Shown here in pieces: positions 18,073 through 27,100 of a DNA stretch of 52,900 bases. The translations under genes were made by a program, and so were the position numbers. The notes below the pieces were generated by a model. That model did not search any database. It was not told where the DNA came from and saw only the letters and a program-made list of their open reading frames with translations. Within the stretch, counting starts at the first letter, position 1; the number at the start of each line of letters is the position of its first letter. This DNA is from a virus, in IMG/VR virus record IMGVR_UViG_3300042549_010718, positions 1-52,900 of that record. One strand, given 5' to 3'.

Positions 18073-21000
18073 ATGAGTAATATACTAAACAGTATTGAGC
18101 CTATCGCATATAGCGATAATTTTAAAGTGTGGATTGATCGATTCAATAATATTGTTACTGAATTGAAAACTACCGAGTTTGCTATTGATGACGAATATGT
18201 TAATGTTGTTTTAGCTCAATCTATTACTGGAGCTAAAACATTTAATAATACTACTGTTTTTAATGCAGCCGTTACATTATCTGGTGATTTAAATCAAAAT
18301 AATCTTATTAATGGAGATATTGCTCTTGAAAGGTTAAATTTTAAATATGGCATTGATGGTAATATCAATTTTATTGGAGAAAATGGCATTAACCTATTAT
18401 CAAATCCAACAGCAAATGAATTTAGTTTAAGTTTTCCAACTGCTTCAACATCTAATACTTTAATTCTTGATTATGCAGTATCAGGTGGAATTTTTAGGAT
18501 TGCTAATAATGTTAATTTAGAAGTTGCAAATTCACAAATTAAGTTTGGTACTAATAATATATGGAATTTTCCATCTTTACCAGGTGGAACTTCATATCTA
18601 ACTTCTAGTGGTGGAACTATATCATGGGTGACAGATCAGAATCTTGCAGAAGAAATTGCTTTGCACGTGCAAGATGCATTATTAACTGTGACACCAACAA
18701 AAGAAATATTACCGATTGGTACAATCATTGATATTGATACTACAAAGGCTGAAGAATGGGAAGCTGAAGGTACACCTGGAGGAATTGCATATGGACATAT
18801 ACCTGATGATACAAACTTCTATGGTTGGCTTATCTTAAATGGAGGAACGATTACTGCAACTAATGCAAATAGTCCATTTCTAAATCTTATTTATTTACTT
18901 AATAACGTAGTTACTCCACCTATTCCACCTACATTTCCGATATCCGCTACATTATCACCTAATTCAACAAGTGGTTCTCCTAATACAGTTAAACTTATAA
19001 AATTTTTGGCCGATCCGGTTTCTACATTTGGTTTAACTAAAGGCAATGGCATATCATTTTTTGAATCAAATGGCACTACTCCAAAAACTAATTCAAGTTT
19101 AACAAATGGTATTACTCAAATTGGACTTAATGCTGATACTAATGTTTTTCAATTTAATACAGATACGAAGAAACTTGAACTAAAAACAAATATTCCTCGT
19201 TATACTAATAATCGTTTAACAACAGCAACTCCTGTAGATGATACTGATGCTGCAAATAAACTTTATGTTGATACACGTGTATTAGCAGGCGGAGTTGAAG
19301 GCAGTTGCTATGATCTAATGCAATCAGTTGATGGTTCAGGTTATAGCGATGCTAAAAATTCATTTAGTATTGTTGATAAAAGTGGAGCAGGTCGAGCATG
19401 GAGAACAGTTGCAACAGCCACTCTTGCTTCAGGTTCAATTGACTCCGATGTTACATTAAATGCTATTAGCCCATTTGGATCTAATTTTGGAAAAGTTACA
19501 TCACTAAAAAGTACATTTGCAACACCCGATCAATTCTTTTTCACTGATCATAATGATGTCATTTATGGTTATGGTGAAAACAAAAGAGGTGATATTGCGG
19601 CAAATAGTCGTGGTCTTACTGAATTTAGTAGCTATTACAATAGTGCATTTTTTCCAACTAATCCATATAGCAATACAACACAAATTCGACAATTATTGCC
19701 TGCATTTTTACCGCTTCAAGCTTCTTGGCCAGCAAATGCAGTATTGGTTGATAGTGTAACAGGTATAGCTGGTTCTGATGATGAGAATACAAATATAACA
19801 ATCAAAACAAAAGATGGTTATGGTAATGCTTATGTGAATATTAATCCATCATCTGGATTAGTTAATTATTTTAATGGAACTGTACCATATACTCGCGGCT
19901 ATTATATAAGTGCTGGACGTAATGCAGAAGGTCAATTTGGTCGAGGAAATACAACACCAACCTCGGCAACAACTGGTCCACTTGTTTGGGGACCAGGATT
20001 TGATTCACCTGGAAGAAATCTTTGGTATAATTTTGCATTAACCTCTGCAGAAAAAACTGCAATTAAAGCAAGTACTAGTGCATTAAGCACACTGCTAGCA
20101 AGCGAATCTGGTGAAAAGATTCGTAAGAGATTTAACTGGTTTAAACCAAATGCAATAACAGCAGGAGGTCTCGCAACAACTGAAAATGATGCAATAGCTG
20201 CATGGAGAACACAAACTGGATTATCAACTGAAAGTTTTTCCGATTATAATTGGTATATTAAAAAGGTAGTACGTACATATGATGCTCATTATGTAATTGT
20301 TGGAAAACCAGGAAATGAAGCAGATAATGAGATATGGTGTGCAGGTATAAATCGCAAAGGTGCATTTGGTAATTTGACAACTGGATCAATTACTGACTTT
20401 GTTCCAATGCTAAGTGATCAATCGTCAAATAATGCGACAAGCACATTTAGAGTGTTAAATGCAACATTACCTACACAATCTGGTACTATTTTTGAACGCA
20501 CACCTGTTAATGGTCAAGTACCACCGCATGGTCTATCTGACTTTGATGTATTGACATTTAAAACAACAAATCGTTATATTATTTTAGGAGATGCATCTGG
20601 TGCAAATCGATCAACTCAATTTAGATTATTTAGTACTCTAGAAGATGGTGCGCGACTTGCATTTATTAGCAATAGTACAGAAAAAATTGTATCATTAAAA
20701 AATAATACGACTGATGGTATTGGAGCTCTTAACACATATCGAGGCCGATTAAAGGGCATTGTTGATATTAGTGTTTCTCGTGGTGGTGCTGCAGTTGCTT
20801 CAGGTGATGGCATTATATTAAGAAAAGGTTTTACTTTCACATCTCCTCTTCCAACAGGATTACTTGATCGTTTGCCTGAATCTGATATTCTAACTGACAA
20901 ACTTCTTGTTGGTGGATTAAATACAAATGGTCGTTTAGCTATAAACAATTTAGATAATCCAACTCTGCCGAGAGCAGCTGCATTTGCTGGTTCAGGTTTA

Positions 21001-21543
21001 GAATCTAATAAGATAAGTAAAATACAAACATGTAATTATAGTGCAATTTCATTTCTATTATCAAGCAATGGAGTATTATATTTTGCTGGTAATCGTGCAA
21101 GTGGTTGCGCAAATAGTGGAAGTGCAAGCGCTGGTAATACTTTAGTATGGACAAATGTTGGTCTGCAAGGCAGAGTACATGACTTTTTCATTATTGATGA
21201 TGCAAATCTTACTCGCATATTTGTAATTACTGAAACAGCTACAAATAGTGGTATTTTTGAAATTTATGCTGGAGGAGTAAATACTGGTTATGTGCTTGGT
21301 ACAAGTGTATCTTTAAATGCAGCAACACCAAAATATGCTAAACTTATCTTTCCAGAAAATCCAGATAATATTGTTAATATAGCTGGTGCGATGAATCAAA
21401 CATATATATTATGTAAAGATGAGGGTGAAGATATTGGAAGAGTCTATGTTACAGGCACAGAAGTAACACGATCATATTTCCCAGTTTCAACTGTACTCAA
21501 AACATTTCCTCAATTTAAGAAGATTGATCGTGATATTCTATAA
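18073..21543 (+). CDS. Tail fibre protein with tail-collar and RCC1-like beta-propeller regions
   Basis: A 1156-residue fibre-type protein. Residues 1-130 contain the shaft motif QSITGAKTFNNTTVFNAAVT. Residues about 212-276 (PIGTIIDIDTT, then FYGWLILNGGTITA, ending LIYLLNN) match a phage tail-collar domain. The DAANKLYVDTR fibre motif follows near 395. From about 490 to the end, Gly-rich units recur: YGYGENKRGDI (about 497), SAGRNAEGQFGRGN (about 610), WCAGINRKGAFGN (about 755), VGGLNTNGRLAINN (about 945), YFAGNRASGC (about 1005). These have the G-x-N-x-x-G-x-x-G rhythm of RCC1 repeats, suggesting a beta-propeller as the receptor-binding or spacer head. It has its own late promoter and is probably a host-range determinant (inference). 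Confidence 0.7.
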   Translation: MSNILNSIEPIAYSDNFKVWIDRFNNIVTELKTTEFAIDDEYVNVVLAQSITGAKTFNNTTVFNAAVTLSGDLNQNNLINGDIALERLNFKYGIDGNINFIGENGINLLSNPTANEFSLSFPTASTSNTLILDYAVSGGIFRIANNVNLEVANSQIKFGTNNIWNFPSLPGGTSYLTSSGGTISWVTDQNLAEEIALHVQDALLTVTPTKEILPIGTIIDIDTTKAEEWEAEGTPGGIAYGHIPDDTNFYGWLILNGGTITATNANSPFLNLIYLLNNVVTPPIPPTFPISATLSPNSTSGSPNTVKLIKFLADPVSTFGLTKGNGISFFESNGTTPKTNSSLTNGITQIGLNADTNVFQFNTDTKKLELKTNIPRYTNNRLTTATPVDDTDAANKLYVDTRVLAGGVEGSCYDLMQSVDGSGYSDAKNSFSIVDKSGAGRAWRTVATATLASGSIDSDVTLNAISPFGSNFGKVTSLKSTFATPDQFFFTDHNDVIYGYGENKRGDIAANSRGLTEFSSYYNSAFFPTNPYSNTTQIRQLLPAFLPLQASWPANAVLVDSVTGIAGSDDENTNITIKTKDGYGNAYVNINPSSGLVNYFNGTVPYTRGYYISAGRNAEGQFGRGNTTPTSATTGPLVWGPGFDSPGRNLWYNFALTSAEKTAIKASTSALSTLLASESGEKIRKRFNWFKPNAITAGGLATTENDAIAAWRTQTGLSTESFSDYNWYIKKVVRTYDAHYVIVGKPGNEADNEIWCAGINRKGAFGNLTTGSITDFVPMLSDQSSNNATSTFRVLNATLPTQSGTIFERTPVNGQVPPHGLSDFDVLTFKTTNRYIILGDASGANRSTQFRLFSTLEDGARLAFISNSTEKIVSLKNNTTDGIGALNTYRGRLKGIVDISVSRGGAAVASGDGIILRKGFTFTSPLPTGLLDRLPESDILTDKLLVGGLNTNGRLAINNLDNPTLPRAAAFAGSGLESNKISKIQTCNYSAISFLLSSNGVLYFAGNRASGCANSGSASAGNTLVWTNVGLQGRVHDFFIIDDANLTRIFVITETATNSGIFEIYAGGVNTGYVLGTSVSLNAATPKYAKLIFPENPDNIVNIAGAMNQTYILCKDEGEDIGRVYVTGTEVTRSYFPVSTVLKTFPQFKKIDRDIL

Positions 21544-21551
21544 GATAAATA
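21544..21551 (+). promoter_or_regulatory. Late promoter GATAAATA before the second fibre gene
   Basis: A GATAAATA motif immediately after the preceding stop codon, seven bases before the ATG at 21559. Confidence 0.6.
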
Positions 21552-21558
21552 AACTCAT

Positions 21559-23400
21559 ATGCCTAGTCTAACACCATCTCGAATTATATTACGCCATAGC
21601 AATGTTCCTGGAGCAAAACCAGTTGATAGTGATTTATTGCTTGGAGAATGCTTCATTAACATTCCTGATAATAAACTCTATTATAAAAATCGTGATGATC
21701 TTGTTAATCCGATTGTTGAAATAAATTTAACAACATCAGATGATTTGCTACATGTTCGCGATGTTAATTTAACACCAGATGGTGACTTGATCGCAATCTA
21801 TTCTGACAATAATGACAAGCCGCTTGGTAATGTTAAGGGACCAGCTGGACGAGGTCTTGCTATTGATGGTGTAGTTGATTATGTTAATCAATTGCCTACA
21901 TCGTCAACATCACCGCCTATAGCCAATATTTTAAATAAAAATGGCACACTCTTTATTGTTCGTTTGGGTGTAAGCAGCGTATCATTATTTTCTCCAACTG
22001 GACCACGAATCTATAGCTATAGTACCTCTGGCAGCGGAACATGGACTGAATTGGTTGGAGCAACTGTTGCCGCAAGCGGTGCAAACGGTGCAGATGGTAA
22101 TACAATAATTAGTGGTACGATATCAACACCATCTGGGGGTGCTGATGGTGATTATTATCTTGATAGAATTAATTATGTATTATTTGGACCAAAAAGTGCT
22201 GGAGATTGGCCATCACCCGGTGTTAGTTTAAAAGGTCCAAATAGTTTAACAGTTTCTACGACTTCAGATGGTACTGCCGTATTGGATATTGACTCAGTAG
22301 AAACAAATGATATAACAATTGCTGATGCAGTAACATTTAATAATGAAACATTTAATTATGGATCAGGTGTAGCAACAGCACATCGTACTGCATTAGGTTT
22401 AAGTAGCGGAACTGCAACAATAAATGTCGCATTACTTGGAGTCTATCCTAACGGATCAATCACTCTAGCAAGCACAAATTCAGGTGGTGTAGTATTGCTT
22501 AACGGACAATTAGCAACTGATTCTAGGAGTATAGGTTTTCCAAATGCAAGCGGTACTGTTGCATTAACTGCAAGTATGACAGGAGTTCCCGACAAGCTTA
22601 CAAATGGAACTGTTGCAGGAACTCTTACAATTAACTCTATGAGCTATACATATGGCACTGGAGCAGCAGCAGCTCACCGCACCGCATTAGGCTTAGGCAC
22701 TGCAGCAACTTCAGCATCAACGGCATTTGCAGCTGCATCACACAGTCATGGTAATATTACAGCGGCGGGTGCAATTGGCAGTACTGCAGATCAAGTTGTA
22801 ACTACAGGACCTGGTGGAGTATTAACCACAGCTTCACGAAGTGGTATTGATACGGCTGCACTACAAGCTCGTTTAAATACTGCTCCAAATCAATTAGAGC
22901 CTGCGGATGAAGGGCGTGTATTATTATTGCAATATGGCGATTCTGTATGGTTTAAAGACAATAACGATATTAGCATTCTTTTAGCTGGATCTGGAGATCA
23001 AGGTGGCGGCACCTATACATTATCTGAAAGTATTGTTGGAGGAACTTACGGTGCATTTACTGGATCAAATACCGTTACGGTTCCTGCTGGAACATACACT
23101 GTAACTATTTCAGCTTCCAATTTCATCACACAGTCATGGGGATCTCATAATATTAATTTAAAAGGGACTCCTAACTACGGTGCTACATTTTCAGGAGGCA
23201 CACCAGACACGCTGTATCTTCTTCAGCCTGATACTTCAAATGAAAACTTAAGTGCTCAGTTTGCATTAGCCAATCCATCTAGTTGGCCAAATCAAAGTGG
23301 TACTATTAGTGTAACAGTTACTGAAGAAACAGAATTTTATTTAGAAGGAAATTTACCAAATGAAGGAGATACGGTCGATATAACAGTAACATTTGAATAA
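21559..23400 (+). CDS. Tail fibre / adhesin protein
   Basis: A 613-residue protein. The N-terminus (IILRHSNVPGAKPVDSDLLL, then GECFINIPDNKLYYKN) is the hairpin motif common at the start of phage fibres. A short collagen-like stretch (GANGADGNT) lies near 175. Two copies of an xYGxGxAxAHRTALGL unit occur near 272 and 372, followed by AAASHSHGNITAAGAIG and ADQVVTTGPGGVLTTAS, both recurrent in fibre shafts. The last 140 residues (from GGTYTLSESIVGGTYGA) form a separate beta-rich domain that may contact the receptor. It lies between two other fibre-type genes, with a probable chaperone gene three bases after its stop codon. The exact attachment partner cannot be seen. Confidence 0.72.
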   Translation: MPSLTPSRIILRHSNVPGAKPVDSDLLLGECFINIPDNKLYYKNRDDLVNPIVEINLTTSDDLLHVRDVNLTPDGDLIAIYSDNNDKPLGNVKGPAGRGLAIDGVVDYVNQLPTSSTSPPIANILNKNGTLFIVRLGVSSVSLFSPTGPRIYSYSTSGSGTWTELVGATVAASGANGADGNTIISGTISTPSGGADGDYYLDRINYVLFGPKSAGDWPSPGVSLKGPNSLTVSTTSDGTAVLDIDSVETNDITIADAVTFNNETFNYGSGVATAHRTALGLSSGTATINVALLGVYPNGSITLASTNSGGVVLLNGQLATDSRSIGFPNASGTVALTASMTGVPDKLTNGTVAGTLTINSMSYTYGTGAAAAHRTALGLGTAATSASTAFAAASHSHGNITAAGAIGSTADQVVTTGPGGVLTTASRSGIDTAALQARLNTAPNQLEPADEGRVLLLQYGDSVWFKDNNDISILLAGSGDQGGGTYTLSESIVGGTYGAFTGSNTVTVPAGTYTVTISASNFITQSWGSHNINLKGTPNYGATFSGGTPDTLYLLQPDTSNENLSAQFALANPSSWPNQSGTISVTVTEETEFYLEGNLPNEGDTVDITVTFE

Positions 23401-23402
23401 GC

Positions 23403-23723
23403 ATGACAGACAAAGAACTAAAATGGAATAAGGATACGCTCGCTTGGACTGAAAGAATTGGTGGTGTAGCGGTTGGAGATGTAAGACTGGCAGCCGGTGA
23501 GCGTGATCGTTCGTTGTTTGCACAAACACTTGTACTCTTACGTGAAGCAGAAGATCTTTTGACAACAGAAGCTGAAAAGATTGCATTCAGGACTAGTCAG
23601 CAAACTATCGCTGACATTAATGGCGTGCCTCATACGTTGAGTGTAACTGAATTGCGTGAGTTACTTGTACAATATGGACTAAACTATAGAACACTTTGGC
23701 TTGCAGCAAATATCACAGACTGA
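23403..23723 (+). CDS. Probable tail fibre assembly/chaperone-like protein (DUF4376-like)
   Basis: A 106-residue protein starting three bases after a fibre gene. The C-terminal part (VLLREAEDLLTTEAEKIAFR, then INGVPHTLSVTELRELLVQY and NYRTLWLAANI) has the layout of DUF4376: two helices, a short 'D-x-xG-x-xHTLTV' hairpin and a final helix pair. That domain is common in small proteins encoded just downstream of phage fibres and in fibre-assembly proteins. Position and domain together suggest it helps fold or trimerise the preceding fibre. The domain match is by eye and moderate. Confidence 0.55.
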   Translation: MTDKELKWNKDTLAWTERIGGVAVGDVRLAAGERDRSLFAQTLVLLREAEDLLTTEAEKIAFRTSQQTIADINGVPHTLSVTELRELLVQYGLNYRTLWLAANITD

Positions 23724-23738
23724 TTGATGTAAAATCTA

Positions 23739-23746
23739 TATAAATA
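23739..23746 (+). promoter_or_regulatory. Late promoter TATAAATA before the 115-residue fibre-associated gene
   Basis: A perfect octamer in the 28-base gap, only five bases before the ATG at 23752. Confidence 0.72.
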
Positions 23747-23751
23747 GAAAC

Positions 23752-24099
23752 ATGGCTTTCTATACAGATATTATTATTGATCAAGGCTCTGCATATAATG
23801 CAACGCTGCCGGTATTGACATTAAATAATTTGCCGCTAGATCTCACCACTTATTCTGGTCGAGGTCAGATTCGTCGCAATTATAAAGCGACTCTTGCGGT
23901 TAACTTTCTTGTTGAGGTATATGGCGATCCCGAGGATGGACTTGTGAGAATTAGTCTAACGCCGACTCAAACTGCAGCTATGAAAGCAGGACGATATGTT
24001 TTTGACATTGAAGTTTATACTGCAAATAACAATGACGTTATGCGCGTTATTGAAGGTCAAGTTACAATCACACCGCGAGCAACACAACCATCTAGTTGA
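23752..24099 (+). CDS. Small fibre-associated beta-sandwich protein (BppU N-terminal-like)
   Basis: A 115-residue protein. IIIDQGSAYNATLPVLTLN, LDLTTYSGRGQIRRNYKA, AAMKAGRYVFDIEVYTANN and VMRVIEGQVTITP follow the pattern of a small immunoglobulin-like domain present in many phages beside tail fibres, akin to the N-terminal domain of BppU (a polymerised 'QGxxxxxxxxVxxxxGxPxDLTGYxxRxQIR' unit ending in a G-x-V-x-V-T-P strand). It may be a fibre-docking or capping subunit. It sits between two fibre genes under its own late promoter. Function is inferred from fold and context. Confidence 0.6.
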   Translation: MAFYTDIIIDQGSAYNATLPVLTLNNLPLDLTTYSGRGQIRRNYKATLAVNFLVEVYGDPEDGLVRISLTPTQTAAMKAGRYVFDIEVYTANNNDVMRVIEGQVTITPRATQPSS

Positions 24100-24111
24100 A
24101 ACTAAAAAGTT

Positions 24112-27100
24112 ATGCCTGAAATATTACCACCAGTTTTAATTAATAATAATCCTAATTTGATTACGCCAGCATTACAACAGGCTGGAAATTATATTGGTCC
24201 ATTATTTCAAAATGGCACACAAGGTCCTCCTGGTCCAAACACTATTACTTCGTTAACACAAAGTGATGGTACTGCAATTATTTCGATATCAGGATTAACT
24301 ATTGGTAATAGTTTAACATTAAACGCACAAAACTATAGCTATAGTGCAAATTCATTGCTTGCTCATCGTACTGCTTTAAATATTGACAGACTTAATAATA
24401 CAAGTGATGCAGAAAAACCAATAAGTACAGCGACTCAAACTGCACTAAATAATAAAAGCAATGTAGGTCATACTCATAGTGCATCAAATATAACAGATTT
24501 TAATGCAGCTGCAAGCGCAGCTGCTCCTGTTCAAAGTGTTAATACTCGTGGTGGTGCAATTGTCTTAACTAAGAGCGATGTTGGATTAGGTAATGTTGAT
24601 AACACGAGTGATGCCAATAAACCGATTAGTAGCGCAACACAAACTGCGCTAAATAATAAAGTTGATATAGTTGTTGGCAAAGGTCTATCTGACGAAAATT
24701 ATACGTCAGTCGAAAAGTCAAAATTAGCGGGCATTGCTGCAGGTGCAGAAGTCAATGTAAATGCAGATTGGACTGCTACAAGTGGAGACTCTGCAATCTT
24801 AAATAAGCCAACTCTTGGAACTGCTGCTGCAGCCTCAACTAGTGATTTTGCAACAGCTGCACAAGGTGATCTTGCTGATAGTGCATTACAACCTGAGAGT
24901 GTAAATTATCTTGGCACATATAATAATGGAGCTGATTATAATCCAGGTGATGTTGTGCTCTATGCTGGAATTCTCTATATAAGAGTACTAGGAGCAAATC
25001 CAGGTTATCCACCAGGCACTAGCTATTGGACAGAATTTGAACCAGAGATTGGTTCTCCAGCATATGACTTATATGTACAAACTACATTAAACAATAAATC
25101 AAATGTTGGACACTCTCATGCCTCATCAGATATAACCGATTTTAGTAGTGCTGCAAGCGCTGCTGCACCAATACAAAGCATTAATACTCGTGTTGGTGAT
25201 ATTACATTAAGTAAGAGCGATGTTGGATTAGACAATGTTGATAATACAAGCGATGCTAATAAACCAATTAGCAGCGCAGCACAAACTGCATTAAATAATA
25301 AAGTTGATGTCGTCACTGGCAAAGGTCTGTCTGATGAAAATTATACTTTAACTGAAAAGTCAAAATTAGATGGAATTGCAGCAGGAGCAGAAGTCAATGT
25401 AAATGCAGATTGGAGTGCAACAAGTGGAGATGCACAGATCTTAAATAAGCCGAGCACAGTCGCAGGATATAACATAACTGATGCGGTAGCAACAAGTGGA
25501 GCCCAACACATCGACGGTGTTAAAACTTTTAGCAGTTCACCACTTGTTCCAAACTTAACAGTCGACTCTTCAAGTTCAGCTGCAGTAAATAAAGCATATG
25601 TTGATAATACTGCAGCAGGCATTCACGTTCACGCTGAAGTTCATGTTATACTTAAAAACAGCACACTAGCAGCTGCAACTGGTGGCACTGTCGCCTACAC
25701 AAATGGAAACGATGGAGTTGGTGCAAAACTTATAGTGACAGGAGGAACGAGTGTTGTTGATGCATTAAATACTGCATGCGGAAATGATCCTGACTTGACA
25801 ATTGGCGGGCGTGTAATTATAGCAGGTGAAACTAATGCCGCATGGAATGGCATATATACAATCAGCGCAACACGTGAATTAACACGTGCAACCGATGCCG
25901 ATACTCCAGCCAAAATGAATGGTGGAGATTTTGTATTTGTTACTCACGGCACAATACACGCCGACACTGGATGGATATGCAGCGAGCCTGTAACAAGTGT
26001 AGGTGTTAGTCCTGTTATCTTTGTACAATTTAGCGGCAGTGGAGCATATGATGCAGGCGTTGGTTTACAACGTGATGGCACACTCTTTAGTGTTAAGACA
26101 CCAGTTGGTGGAGCAATCGTTGCTGACAGTAACGGCATAAATCTTGTAGCCAGTGGTGTAACACCCAACACATATGGCAGCTCAACACAAAGTGCAATAG
26201 TAACAGTAAATGATAAAGGACTTGTTACGAGTGCAAGCAGTTCAACAATTACTCCCGCTGTTGGCAGCATTACTGGTCTTGGAACAGGGGTGTCGTCTGC
26301 ATTATCTACAACAACAAATACAGGCAGTGGATTGGTTACTGTTGATGGGAATGCTACATTAACAAATAAGACTCTTGTGGCGCCTAACATTGGAGCAGCA
26401 ACTGGAACTTCACTATCACTCTCTGGAAATTTAACAGTTGATACAAATACATTGTTTGTAGATAGCGCTAATAATAGAGTTGGGATTGGAACCGCAACTC
26501 CAGGTACTGCTAAATTGGTTATTAGAAATGATAATGACAGTGTAAATTGGCTTTTACAAACACAAAATGATAATGGAAATACAAATTCATTATTCACTCA
26601 AAATGGAGCAGGTGATTTTGTTTGGAACGGTTATAGAAATGGAACGTCATTAGGTTCCCCAGAATTAGCTTTAAATACAAATGGTAATTCATTTTTAAAT
26701 GGAGGTAATGTTGGTATTGGTACTGCATCACCTGCGACAAAATTCCACGTTAGTGAAGGAATATCAAGATTTGACAGAAGCGGTGTTGTATTTGACATAA
26801 CACCAAACTATACAGGCTTAGGAAACGTTGCATTAGATGTTACAACAAATAATGGTATTATTTTTAGAACTAATAATATTGATAGAGCCGTAATTTCAAA
26901 TACAGGCAGTGTCGGTATTGGTACGATAACACCTACAGCTGGCTACACACTGGATGTAGTTGGAGCTGCTAAAATTAGTGGTAATATACTATGTAATGGT
27001 AGCATATTATATTTAAACGCACAGCAAGTTCTCACTCAAGGAACTAATTCATTAACACTAGGAGCGGCTACATATTTTACAACAATCAATTATGGTAACG

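Noticed and set aside
25944-26597. Long minus-strand open frame (217 codons) opposite the long fibre gene
   Set aside because: It is a mirror of a repetitive Thr/Ala/Val-rich coding region, has no start signal or recognisable family, and the plus-strand fibre reading is clear.
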